64,000 nt of DNA from Exophiala sp. HKRS030 (lineage: Eukaryota > Ascomycota > Eurotiomycetes > Chaetothyriales > Herpotrichiellaceae), in the NCBI GenBank assembly GCA_023897205.1, contig JAHWDD010000006.1, positions 2,232,001 to 2,296,000 on the forward strand. Reading direction: 5' to 3'. The notes beneath the pieces are model-generated. The model was not told the origin of the DNA and did not search any database. It saw only the letters and a list, made by a program, of their open reading frames with translations. The stretch's first letter is position 1; every line of letters starts with the position of its first letter. The translations under genes were made by a program, and so were the position numbers. Shown piece after piece: positions 1 through 11,052 of the stretch.

Positions 1-1036
1 GCACCCCATCTCCCCATTCCGCCAACATGTCCAACTTGGAGGCGACGACACGCACACACACATACACAACAGACAACACGTACGACAAGTTGGGAAAGAG
101 AGCACAGCTGTCACAGCTGTCAACCACATATCTTCACCTACCTATCTGGCCACGCACCTCCACCCTGAAGAGTCTCCAGTGAATAATGCGAAAATTGCCG
201 AGGCGCCGACAGAGAATGGGCCTAGTTGGTGCTTTCTCGCTTGTCTGCCTGTGCCAGTGGCTTCGATCCGCCTGCGTTAGGACCAGTTGGTTAAGCGCAA
301 AAGCCTCCACATTCTCGGCTGCTGCTGGTACTCAGCTTGGCGCCTGGAACATGCTTCCCCGGGGCCCTTCACAACGCACCTATGGCCCTTGTACAGTATT
401 TTTGCAAGCGACACAGGTTACAGCTCTCCCAGACCTCTCTCGCAAAAGCCTCGCGTCTCTTTCCCTAGGGATAACCGACTCGTACGAAATACGCAGTACG
501 GATACCACACACGCACACACACGCACACATGCACGCGCACACATTCTCTCACATTCAATAATTCAATTCGCCGCTATCCCTCGACCCCTCCCCTACAATT
601 CTGAGATTGCACCATCCTTTACCTGATCCGGCCACTCCCGTCCCCGTCTATCTCAAGACTACTCAACCACTACTGTACAGCTGCCACGCCTCAACATACC
701 TATCGGTCCTCGTTATCAGTCTCTTATCCAAGCAAAGATTACCATTTCATCACCTCATCACATCTGGATTTCCGGCCCCTGCACTGCACTTCGCCACCCG
801 CTGCAATTTTCTTTTTTTACCTCTTGATCACGCTATTCGATTTACTATGTACCCCGTGCCTCACATCTCAACCTCGCTTAGCCCGTCAGGTTCTGCTTCG
901 GTCTCTTGGGTTTCGTCATGTTTCGTCACTAATCATTGGTCTCTAGCGGCACCGTGCTACCTGGGAAGCCCCTTCTTACCACCCATTGAGGTCTTTCCAG
1001 CCAACACATCGGTCGCCCACTACGCGCACCGATGCC
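1..1036. other. 5' flank and leader of the first gene; no gene seen
   Basis: No open frame here looks like a real protein. The stretch is pyrimidine- and CA-rich; an imperfect CA microsatellite runs from about 506 to 543 and a shorter one near 48-68. Frames at 186-626 and 607-1059 read through these repeats, have no recognisable domain and are rejected. It probably holds the promoter and 5' untranslated leader of the gene starting at 1037. Confidence 0.5.
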
Positions 1037-3915
1037 ATGGATCCCGAGTCTTCCGATAGCGATGTTTCTATCGGTGGTGGAGACGAATACAGATATGCCA
1101 GTCCTTTGACGGCGCCTATTCCTCTCCCGCCACCGCCTTCGAAGCATGCACTCGAATCAGCCGACGCCGTTCAAGCACGACTGGACGAACTGAGTCGGGT
1201 CGAAACCAACAACGAAAAGAAATACAGTCTACTCAAGGCCAAACGCCAACGCAAGGATGAAAAGATTCGGCGCAAGCGTGAAGCTCAGGACAAGAAATGG
1301 CTTGCCATTACGGAGGCTCGCAAACGTCGAGACGCTAGAATCGCAGCACGACGCAAGCGCGAAGATGCTGCCTTCACCCAGTTCTTCGAACATGATTTGG
1401 ACGATGAAGAAACCGTATGTCTATGTTTGAGCGTCTCGCGCATTCTGGTGCTAACTAAAAATAGAGTCTCCGCAGACGCTTGAAGCGGCTCAAGCGAGGC
1501 CTCCCCCTCGATGAATCACCCAGGGCTAGCACTAGAAGTGTCTCGGGCCCATCAATGTCTCCCCCGTCGTCATTGTCCACCGTTCCACCACCGGCAAAAA
1601 GACATCAGGTTGGCCCTCCGGGCCAGCCCGAGTCCGCCAATTCGACACAATCGCGACCCTCACCTCAGTCCAACGTGCCAGGCTCAACTACTAAGACTAG
1701 TCTGCCTGGTCCGCCATATTCATTCTACCGCGATCCGAACTCGGCCTTTTCAAGACCGTATCAACACGGGTCTTATTCTGCTTCACCAACTGGATCGTCA
1801 CCGAACGCAGGCACAAATCGTCTCCCTGACGCGGCACCAGTTCCTGCAAGCCATGATCGACCATTGGGACTTTTGGGTCGCTCTACATCACCCCGTTCAA
1901 GACCAGTCACAAGTGCTCAATCTCCTTTGACCCCGGTGTCCAGTGCGAGCACCCACCCCCCCCGTCAGGTATCATCAAGCTATGACACCCGACCTCCGCC
2001 GACCAATGCGTCCTCTGGCTTTGCCTCGATCAATGCCCCTCCTCCGTCGGGATTTGCGTCGATTAATGCTCGACCGACAGGCACGCCACCCGCCGCGCAC
2101 GCTGGAATAACTCGACCACAAGCTGAAAGCGACTTGAACAGAACTCCAATCGGTCCTCACACTAACGGCGGTCTAGATAAAGATCGCTTCCAACAGTACG
2201 GACATACCCCGACGAGTGTTCCGTCACCAGCTACTTCAAATGGTGGAACTAAACGTACTCCATCGACTACTCACCCATACCAAATGTCCGAAGCTTTTGC
2301 CAATAGGCATCACCACTGCGAAAGGGTCGACAGTTTGAATCGAGGAATCTGGACTTCTTTCGGTCCTGGAGGCACGGCTGAAAATCCGACCGGCGCACCT
2401 GTTGAGATGTACCTTCGTTGCAACCACGACGGCTGCACACGAATCGATTGGCGCACTGTGCATGGCCTCCAATGCCATATTGTTAAAAACCATTCGCAAC
2501 CCAAGGGGACGATCGGAAGCCTCGACAAAGCTCTGGAGCGTTATGGTGTGCCCATCAAGGAGGTCGAGGATTATGAACGTGACCATGGATCGGGCTCAGC
2601 TGGTACTATGGCAGATCCTAAGAATCACAAGATCAAAACCAAGACGAAAGAGGCCATGGGCTTGGAGACGAGACCGTATATTCGTAAAGACACACCAGGC
2701 GGATACGATCCGGATGTGAGACCGGCAGGTTACAGACCCAGTCCGGCGCAAAGTCCCGCGCTGAGCGACGAGATGAAAAGAAGTCCAACTGTGAGCATGA
2801 ATGGGTTCTCGAGGGAAGCAACCACGGATGAATCGCGGAAATCTGCACCACAGACTGCGACTGCAAGTCCCATGAACACCTATTCTGCCCCGAGTGGTAA
2901 TTGGTATCGAAATCCTTTCCCAGGTGGACTACCCCTTCACGCTGAGCTCGAGCCAAAGAGGTTGCAAGGTGACTTTGGTCCAAATGATGCTGGTGTTAAA
3001 CGTTTACAGCCTCTTCCACTGGCCTATCAACCTGGACCTAATGTGGCAAATGGTGTTCAAAACAAATCTCCACCTTTGAATACTCTGCCTCCACAACCAA
3101 AGTCGAGCAGCACGATCTCTGTTGCTGATACATCCAAAGCTGTTGCTAATGTTGCCGCCTCTCCCATATCCTCGGCCTCGGGTCCTGCTCCAAAGATCCA
3201 GACTGTAAATGAAGCTCCTCGAGCTGCCCAAATTCCTGCAACCCTTGACAAAGGCCAGCCAGCACAAAAGGGTACTGTTCCTCCAGCGGCGGCTCCTGTG
3301 AAGAACGGCGAACCAACGCCTGCGAAACCCGACGGACCAGCTGGTGCAGACAAGGATGGCGATGTGACAATGACCGGTGTAGATCAGCAACCGGACAAGC
3401 AAAACGAGAAGGCACCTGAAGTTCCTAATGGCACCGGCGCGGATAAAAACCAACAGATAACACCTGCACCAGACGTTTCGTCCGTGTCCAAGACCGCGCC
3501 TGAGGTTGAACCCAAAACTGAGCCTGCTGTGTCTAGTCCTGCAGCTGAGCCAGAATCAGAGGACCCATCACAGACGATCATTGTGGATAATGATGCGAGC
3601 AAGGATGCAGGTGCTGCAGCAAAGCGTAACGCTCCCGCCTCCACCGCCAACAATGGACCTTTCCAATCGCCTGTCATGACAACTCGAAGTGTTCAAGCTG
3701 CCACCTCGAGTGTCACCACTCCTGGAAGTGCAACGAGACGCGGAAGTCGACGAAGTAGCCTTGCGCGAAGGAGTGTCGAGCGGGATGGCGATGCCAACGA
3801 GGGAAGACCTGACAAAGAGAATGATGACAAGGAGGAAAAAGAAGTGAAAGAGGAAAAAGTTGAACGAGAAACCAGACGGAGTATGACGGGTCGACTATTG
3901 AGACGAGGGAGATGA
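1037..3915 (+). CDS. Low-complexity nuclear-type protein with a single C2H2 zinc finger
   Basis: Two exons, 1037-1414 and 1465-3915, give 942 residues; the 50-nt intron has a GTATGT donor, a GCTAAC branch site and a TAG acceptor. The start is the ATG in MDPESSDSD, since the open frame extends upstream only from a non-ATG codon. Residues 60-120 are strongly charged (repeated KRRRDARIAARRKRE-like runs), probably a coiled coil or nuclear signal. Most of the chain is Ser/Pro/Thr-rich and looks disordered. The one folded part is around residues 420-470: two cysteines (CNHDGC) followed by HGLQCHIVKNH, a C2H2 finger with a conserved-looking tail (GSLDKALERYGVPIKEVE). The C terminus is KE-rich and ends in Arg/Gly. 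I infer a chromatin or transcription-associated role but recognise no characterised orthologue. The exon join is well supported; the function is open. Confidence 0.8.
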
Positions 3916-4743
3916 TCAAAGTTGGAAGCGAGGGGGCGGTCGGTCAAGTCGAAGTTTTTTTTATTTAGAATCCATTGGCGCTTCTGGATTCCCAAGAAGA
4001 AGAAAAAGGTTGAAATGAACCATGCGTTGATAATAAGGGGAGCAGGGTGAAAGGACTTGAGCTGTCGTTTTATTTTCGTTTCGTGTTTTTCCGTGTTCTG
4101 AGACGGGTCTCATCATTACTTTCGACTCTTGAATAACGTCAACATATCCGAGTTTTCGCTGGTGTTTTTATCATTCAACGTTTTCGGTATTTTGATGCTT
4201 TTTTTTGGCACACGATGAAACGAGGGGTGAAGGGAGAGAATTTTGTCTCTTTGCGATGTAATTTCCTTTTTTTTGGCCTTGTTTTCGCTTTGCTTTCGAC
4301 ATTTGGATGTTTTGGTGTTTTTAGGGCGGGCGAGGGAAGAACAACAAACTACTAACACTTAAAATATCGGCCACGCACCCGACACTTGACTACCTACCTA
4401 GTCAGCGAATCACCATATGGGCATATGCACATTTGCACACGAACGAGTACCCTCGAAGTTTTTGGTTTTTTTTGGTTTTTTGTTTTGGTGATGGTGATGG
4501 GTGACCACGAGAAACCCAGCAGATCAAAGTTTTGTTGTATAAAGGGGTTAAGTATCTCGTGTACAATATATATACATGTGTATATACGTGTATATACCTA
4601 TCTACCTACAAAGTATACATATATATATATGTACCCGAGGTAGATTCATTTCATGTATGTATTGGCGTCGGCAGTTTACAGAGAGTACATATTTATATAC
4701 ATTCCCATGTTGTACGGCAAGGCAAAGCAAAGCAGAGTGTGTG

Positions 4744-4745
<2 letters not shown>

Positions 4746-4805
<60 letters not shown>
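4746..4805. repeat. (TG)30 microsatellite
   Basis: An uninterrupted run of about 30 TG units, the longest simple repeat in the window. It lies between the convergent 3' ends of the C2H2 gene (+) and the 98-residue gene (-). Alternating purine-pyrimidine DNA of this length can adopt Z-form; nothing else in the sequence points to a function. Confidence 0.95.
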
Positions 4806-4809
<4 letters not shown>

Positions 4810-5330
4810 ATACAGCTAGCAGTGTTTTAATTTCGGGGTATTTGAATAAATGTTTGAATTGATATTGATTTGATAATTGTATAAAGAGTGTGTGTGTATT
4901 GTCACTGTTTTGATTTGCCGTGACCTGAGCCTTTGGGGGGGGAAAAATTTACCTAGGGTCATCACTTCTAGGTTCAGTACATACCTACTACTACTAGTGT
5001 ACACTTTCCACTCAAGTAAGGTACCTACTTAAGTTCCAAAGGTACGGGTCCAGAATGGTAACTGTACAGAGAATACGCTTGTCACCATCCGTAGTAGTAG
5101 TGCCACGATCGATGAACCCATCGACCCATCATCCAAAAAAAAACACTTTTGGGGGTTCTACCCGAGTCGTTGATTCTTGTCGCCTTTTGTTTTTGTTGTT
5201 TTTTTCCCCTTGTGGTTGTTTCAAAATCAAAACCATTAGACCGACTTTTCTTTTTGGTCCAAACATATCCTGGGGAAGTGAGTGGTTGGCATGGAATACG
5301 TATGATCAATTTCCATTTCACCTATTTTTG

Positions 5331-5357
5331 GTTGTTGTTGTTGTTGTTGTTGTTGTT
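5331..5357. repeat. (GTT)n microsatellite
   Basis: About nine GTT units just downstream of the stop of the small minus-strand gene, probably within or next to its 3' untranslated region. Confidence 0.9.
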
Positions 5358-5447
5358 CTCTTCCCTCTTCACATCCATCGTTGTCATCGTCATTCTTATC
5401 CACCCCGAAACACCAAAAAGGTCCTAGACCTCCATTGGACCAAGTCT

Positions 5448-5744
5448 TTACTGCTTCGTAGCACTGATGGTCCAATTCGTGATGTCGGTGACGGAACCGA
5501 TCACGTAAGGGGTACCGTTGTCGTCCAGCACGGCCTTCTGGTGACCCTGGGCGTCCGAGACGACAATCTTGACCCCCTGGGCGGTGCCGGGGGATTGGAC
5601 GAAGATGGCGTCCACCGTGACTTGACCGCCAAAGGTACCGCCGTACAGACTGCCAAAGGTCTGTTTGTGGCCGTTGACGGGCACGTTGGCGTTGGCGTTT
5701 TTGCCGGATTGGCGGTTCTCGACGTGGATAGAAACTGAAGACAT
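5448..5744 (-). CDS. Small cysteine-free protein of unknown function (98 aa)
   Basis: A single-exon frame of 98 codons starting at the ATG of MSSVSIHVENRQ. It has no cysteine, no signal peptide and no transmembrane segment, so it is probably cytosolic. Alternating hydrophobic and polar residues, Gly/Thr/Val richness (GSLYGGTFGGQVTVDAI) and repeated short strands suggest an all-beta fold. Codon use is GC-rich at third positions, unlike the AT-rich flanks, which supports real coding. A TATA-like TATATA lies near 5877 and a (GT)n tract at 5812-5848, both in its presumed promoter. I do not recognise the family; an abundant small fungal protein of the beta-sandwich type is possible. Confidence 0.75.
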   Translation of the reverse strand: MSSVSIHVENRQSGKNANANVPVNGHKQTFGSLYGGTFGGQVTVDAIFVQSPGTAQGVKIVVSDAQGHQKAVLDDNGTPYVIGSVTDITNWTISATKQ

Positions 5745-5810
5745 TTTTTTTCTTCTCTTTCTTTTCCCTTTTCGACACTTGATTTGTTATGGTATGTGTC
5801 ACGTCGTATG

Positions 5811-5811
<1 letters not shown>

Positions 5812-5848
<37 letters not shown>
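5812..5848. repeat. (GT)n microsatellite
   Basis: About 18 GT units located 70-105 bp upstream of the ATG of the minus-strand 98-residue gene, so in its promoter or leader. Confidence 0.93.
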
Positions 5849-5851
<3 letters not shown>

Positions 5852-7241
5852 TGTGGTGATGGTGGTGTGTAGTATCTATATATGATATAGATGTGGATAC
5901 TAATTGGTAAGTGTGTACAACTGTACCTTTTGCCTTTGATATGGAGGTTTAAGTAACAGACGATAAGGAGGTTAGAAGAACAGAAGAAGAGTTGTTGAAT
6001 CGTACGTTCTTAGATCATCCTCTTTATACCTTTTCAAGAGTGGAAAGCACATGGTAAAATTGGTAGCCTTGAGGAATTCAAAAATGGATCCGGGAATGCC
6101 AACGCCAGAGTTGAAAGAAAGGCAGCTGAAAAGGCAAAACCACGCATACCTAGGTGAGAATCAAACGGTGATCACATTTGATTTGGAGACACATCTGCAT
6201 TTCTGACAGGTGGCATATCTGACTGGTGCATTGCATGGCAGCATGGTGGATGGTGACACAACCGAAACCTCCTCAGCTGTCCCGACAAGGCACAAGGCCT
6301 CTCGCCCCAGAGATGCAGAGCAATCAGGGCTTTCGGGAGGAGGAAAGTTGTCTGACCTCAGGGAACGAATTGAGGCGGAGTCTTTTCTTGTTCACCCTTC
6401 GTATGTGATCTGATGGTGTCACGAGCTGGAAAGACGTGCAGCATCCTGCAGAGCCCAGGCGAGCGGCATGCAGGATACTGCAAGCAGATATTACGCCGGA
6501 CCAAGCCAGGTTTGAGGGTCGATTACAGCCAGCCATAGCCAAAAACAAGGTGTCATCCACACTCGAACCTGTAGAATAGCCTGCAGGGTCTGTAAGGGTA
6601 GGTATGTCTCTCACCGTTGGCTTCGCAAAGAGAGCCTTTACTTCGCTGGCGAATCCGAGAAGCTCCAGAGACCTGCTTTTGTCTCTACTTGGAGAAAAGT
6701 AGACAAACCGCTACGACGTGCGTCAAAAAGTCTTACAGGGTACTTGAATAGACGAGGTTGTGCCCAGAACAAGCCAATGTTTTTTTGGCAAAACATTCAA
6801 ATCACCCGGGACTTGACGGGAGTCACTTTTCATTTCTCTTTTTTTTGGCAACAACTCACCTGAGTGTGGGTATGTCTGCAGGAGTGAGCGATGAGGCCAA
6901 TGTAGAGTCTCGCATCTCAGTCAGACTCGAACATGCCAAAAAGAAAGTACAATGCCCAATGTACTCACGACTTGAGTGGGCAAACAACTTACAAGGGTCG
7001 TCATCACCTGAGGTTCATACGACACTGAACAGTATGCACCTAAGACATATATCATTCAGCCCGGGTAAGCTTGTTCTTGGCTTTGGCTTTGGCTTCTTTG
7101 AAACACCTTGCTCGATTGGCTCACTTGTCGGGGCCCGTAGTTATGCAAGGCAAAATCATGTATGTAATGTCTAGGTTGGCTCATTGTATGTCTTGTCCGG
7201 GGGGGAGGCGTTGGCTGAAAATCAAACAATTGTGGGGGTTC

Positions 7242-7271
<30 letters not shown>
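7242..7271. repeat. (ATG)10 microsatellite
   Basis: Ten ATG units in gene-free DNA. Frames through it give poly-Met, poly-Asp or poly-His and should not be taken as genes. Confidence 0.93.
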
Positions 7272-7272
<1 letters not shown>

Positions 7273-8141
7273 CCGTATGGGAACGTCCATTCGAGGAAAT
7301 GGGAAATGCAATCACATGCCCCATCCCCAAAAAGAGTCGTATTCGGTAGGCTCAGAGAGGCCTTGTAAGATGGTGATGATGGTAATTCTCGTGTCAGCGA
7401 ATGAGTGAGATGTGACATTTGGCTGTGGCTGGCTGGCTGGCTTGGTTTTGACGTGCAAACCAACCAGAATTTTTTTTCATGGCATGTGAGCATTCAGTAT
7501 AACATTCTTCTGATGATTTAGCTTGAGCTTTTGCGCGGAAGCCAATTGAATCTCGTGAAAGGTCAATGGGTGAACAGGTGAGATGAATGTAAAAGAAGTG
7601 ATAAGACTGTAGTGTAAGATAAAGAATAAGCGGACAGAGACACCAGGTATTTACGGAGTTGCCATCACCATCTATTTAGCCCGTACTCGACGATCAATCT
7701 TGGCCTGGAATTATGGAGGACTTTTTACTAGCTTCACCAGTCCATAGAGTATCGAGACACCCATTATTCGTGTGTGTATATATTGATAGTACAATCAGAC
7801 TCCAAAAGACGATTCATGACCTCTAGTTTTACTGGGTAAAACATACATGGAACAAATCTGCTATCACATAGTACACAATTGATTACCCGTGTGTGCAACA
7901 CTGTCTTGACTTTCTTTGTATACATGACGATTTTGTAAGTACGGGATATATCAGATGTACAAAAGTCTTGCGCATGTCAAAAACACGACAAGGACTCCGA
8001 ACGTGAGCAATTTTGCTCAGAATCGATATTGTTGTACCTTGGTCTTCCACCAACACTGAAAGGACTTGGGACAGTTATTTGAAACCATTATACAATTGGA
8101 TATAGCAAGTCTCCTGGCCTTTCTCAGTCGAGACCTGGAAA

Positions 8142-9126
8142 TCACGCGGTAATTTCCTGTGCCTCTGCACCCTCAAGAACCAGCATACCCTTTTCCGACT
8201 TCAATTCTTCCAAGCTCTTGACCTTGATCTGCATCACCCTGAGCACGGTGTACTTGTGTTTACTGTGCACGACCTTGCGATGCCTGTTTCTTCGCTTCTT
8301 CTTCTCCTTGTCCATCATGGGGTTGGTCTCCAGTCCCATCACCCGCACGCGGCACTCGAAGAGTCTCTCGTCGATGTATTGCGGTTCTCCCGTTCGCTTG
8401 GCGTCGTAGGACTCTGTGTTCTTCGCACCGGCCTTGAGCGTGTAGTCGCGCGATCCGAGGATGGACGCGCGGTTGAAACGGAGAACGTCGCCGGGAGATA
8501 CCCCGTGCATGTGGAAGGGAAGACGGAGGACGTCGCCTTCCGTGAGCATGTATGGAAATCGATGGATGTGGGAGATGATGTAGTGCGGGTTCTGGTCCGC
8601 GAGACGGGGGAGGAGAGTCTGGAGCGACGACGAGAGAACCAAGGGCCGACTGAGGGAGTTTGTCGTCGACGAGGGCGCAGAGATGGATGTCGTTGCGGAG
8701 TGAGAGGTCGGGGATGACTCGGACGTGGCCGTTTGGAGATAGCTGGACGGAGGGATCTCGGCTTGAGTGTTGTGGAAGTCGTGAGCCGGACTGGCGGATT
8801 GCTGGGTCGCCGCCTGGTGAAGGCCACGACGGGAGCGGAAGGGGAGGAGGAACGTCGCGGGCTGCTGGGTCGTCGGTTTCGGTGAGATGTCGAGTGCGCT
8901 CTGGAGGAGGCTACGGGACGAGACGTGGTGGGAGCGAGTTTGCTGAGGTTGTCGAAACGTTCTGGAGCGCCTTGTGTCAGTCGATTCAGAGCAGAAATTC
9001 GAGAATAAGAGGGGAGTTTAAAAAGCAGAGGAATGAATTCTTTTACCTGACTGAAGTGCTCGACGGTGCCCTCGAGGGCATGGAATCGAATATACATTTT
9101 ATCATGCGCCCGCAGATACGACACAT
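8142..9126 (-). CDS. MRPL49: Mitochondrial ribosomal protein bL21m
   Basis: Two exons on the minus strand, 9126-9047 and 8961-8142, give 299 residues from the first ATG. The second exon alone has no ATG before the conserved part, so the spliced first exon is needed. The 85-nt intron has a GTAAAA donor and a CTCCAG acceptor. The C-terminal part matches the L21 family: HYIISHIHRFPYMLTEGD, then the basic loop RNRHRKVVHSKHKYTVLRV. The first ~150 residues are Arg/Ser/Gln-rich without acidic residues at the start, a long mitochondrial presequence; RRGLHQ resembles a processing-peptidase site. Later in-frame ATGs at 9105 and 9081 are alternative starts. It acts in the large subunit of the mitoribosome. 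Confidence 0.88.
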
Positions 9127-9996
9127 TTTGTCTGGAGTGTCAGACGAGGCGTGCAGAGACCCCGCGATCCGTAGCTGTGGCAGGGAAAGGAACGTAGGTC
9201 TACAGAATCGATACTGCAACGCTCATCGTTCAAGGTTGAAGTTGGCCATGGTTTAAATCGAGAGCTGTGAAGACTTTCTGGCGCTAGCACGTGATCAGTA
9301 ACTTCTGTTGAGCATTTCGACATCAAAGCGCATTTTGCTAAAGCAATACTTCGATCCACTTCGATCCACCAGCATCAACGATGTACCTACCTAGGTAGAT
9401 TACTCCAGTGTAAGGTGATATCAGATTCTTCTGACGCCAGTATCCATCGCCAACTCGAGTCCCTGTCGAGTATGGAAAGCGACCGATGAGCACTAATCTA
9501 CTGCGCCCCCAAAGCCAAGCATTGCTCTACAGAAGCGATCATTGTCGGTGACCTTGGTAATGCAATATATATACAAGTCTCGGATATGTACAAGACTCCC
9601 TAGGCCATTTTTAGAGTGATAGTGCTTATGTTGAAGTCCGCGATTCGGACGGCATGCAACTTTTTCCACTTCCATACGTGGGTTTTGTGAGTCTCAAAAC
9701 TGATGGGAGCTGATTCCCTCCTCGGTGGAGTAGCTGTATGAATAATGCATTGCATTGTGGATTCGCTGTATGAGTAGAGTCTTGGAACATACAGTGTACA
9801 AGCATCCACGTCAAATGTCGATATCTGTAGTCAATGCCTCTTATCCAGTGAGAATATAGAAAGGACAAAGGTAGACCCGGAGCACACTGGCTTGAGATAC
9901 ATATTATATTCTCTCATGATCTCAAGCACCTCCTGTTCCCCCTTTTTCTCCCCAAATCAGACCCGTAACCTCACTGTCTTTTGCGTTATGAACACC
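9127..9996. other. Divergent intergenic region, bL21m / SDR
   Basis: No gene seen. It holds short upstream ATGs of the bL21m transcript, a tandem 10-bp duplication of ACTTCGATCC near 9349-9368 and a 12-bp palindrome CTACCTAGGTAG at 9387-9398. It should contain promoters for both flanking genes. Confidence 0.45.
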
Positions 9997-10939
9997 ATGG
10001 CGACGTCAATCCCCACGATCCCAGCACCTCTGTACGGCAAGACCGCTTTGGTGACCGGCGGTTCTCGTGGTATCGGTCGAGCGATAGCTGTCCATCTGAC
10101 TCGTCTCGGAGTCTCCGCCGTGGCCCTCACCTACGCCAGCAACAAGACCTCCGCCGATTCTACACTGACCGCGATCCGTGAGATCAACCCCGACGTCAAG
10201 GCCATCGCCATTCACGCCGACATCCTTTCACCTGCGTTCGCACCAGACCTGATATCCGCCACGCTCTCCGAACTCGACACCACGACATTGAACATCCTCG
10301 TCAACAATGCGGCGTTGGCCGACCCGGCGGCAAACCAGCCCATCTCGTCCGCCACGCACGAGAAATTCCAACAGCTCATGACCGGCAATGCATGGGCACC
10401 GACCCAACTCACGCTCCAAGCTCTCCCACATCTGCCTCGCGGTGGCCGTGTGATCAATATCTCAAGTACCGCGAGTCGGCAGCCGAACCAGGAGATCGCG
10501 ACCATGTACGGCGCCTCCAAGGCCGCCTTTGACAGCTTCACAAGATCACTGGCGTTTAATTATTCGGCGGAGAAAGGGATAACGATCAATTCTGTCTGTG
10601 TTGGGCCAACTGTGAGTTATTTTACCCCTTTTGCGTTCCCCCACAGCACCCGCTTCCCACGTCGAGTGTCGACGTCTGTCGAATCTATGTGTCTAAGTTC
10701 TTTGTGCTGACGCTGGATGTGTGTTCTTCTTTCAGATGACGGACGTGATGCGTGCCATTCAGGCTGCGGGAATGACGTGGATGGAAGACCTCAAGAATGC
10801 GGCCACGGCAGAGAAACGTCTTGCTGAGCCGGAAGACATAGCGTGCGTTGTGGGATGGCTTGCGAGCGACGAGGCGAGGTGGGTAAATGGGAACCATGTG
10901 CCAGCGAACGGAGGCAGTATGTTGGAGTTGCAAGGGTAG
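9997..10939 (+). CDS. Short-chain dehydrogenase/reductase (classical SDR)
   Basis: Exons 9997-10611 and 10736-10939 give 272 residues; the 124-nt intron has a GTGAGT donor and a TTTCAG acceptor in phase 0. I chose the ATG at 9997 for its context (ACCATGG); ATGs at 9916 and 9988 are in frame. The Rossmann nucleotide motif is TGGSRGIG near residues 20-27. NNAA replaces the usual NNAG. Ser in INISSTAS and YGASK give the catalytic Ser-Tyr-Lys. The C terminus ends NGGSMLELQG, as in 3-oxoacyl-ACP reductase-like SDRs. A basic residue after the glycine motif suggests NADPH. The substrate cannot be read from sequence, and no cluster of metabolic genes surrounds it. Confidence 0.88.
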
Positions 10940-11052
10940 AATAACGTAACCTTCAATATTGAGGTTTTTCATCCGCTTGGAAAAATAGTGGACGCCTCTT
11001 TAGAACATTGGTTCGGTGCCATACTCCGTATAATAGAACAAAATCATAAAGC

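Larger units (their letters stand above)
3916..5447. other. Intergenic region with 3' UTR and TG/GTT microsatellites
   Basis: No credible gene. T-rich runs just after 3916 fit a 3' untranslated region. The remainder has TATATA runs near 4565-4632, a (TG)30 tract at 4746-4805, a GTT repeat at 5331-5357 and several CTACCTA-type motifs. The Cys-Val-rich frames between 4532 and 4862 are translations of the TG repeat. Confidence 0.5.
5745..8141. other. Gene-poor 2.4 kb region with simple repeats
   Basis: I see no frame with a recognisable domain. It contains a (GT)n tract at 5812-5848 upstream of the small gene, an (ATG)10 run at 7242-7271 and a TACGGAGTT motif near 7652. The minus frame 7056-7493 carries a poly-His run that is just the ATG repeat read on the other strand. 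The part nearest 8141 is probably the 3' untranslated region of the bL21m gene. Confidence 0.5.

Noticed and set aside
186..1059. Two plus-strand frames before the first gene
   Set aside because: Low-complexity, overlapping in different frames, with CA repeats; more likely promoter and leader.
4532..4862. Frames coding for long Cys-Val runs
   Set aside because: They are translations of the (TG)30 microsatellite in gene-free DNA.
7056..7493. Minus frame with a run of ten histidines
   Set aside because: The run is the reverse reading of the (ATG)10 repeat; the rest has no domain.
8339..9124. 261-codon minus frame rich in Arg/Ser/Pro
   Set aside because: Shifted reading of the bL21m presequence; it lacks an ATG at the start and runs into the L21 coding part in the wrong frame.
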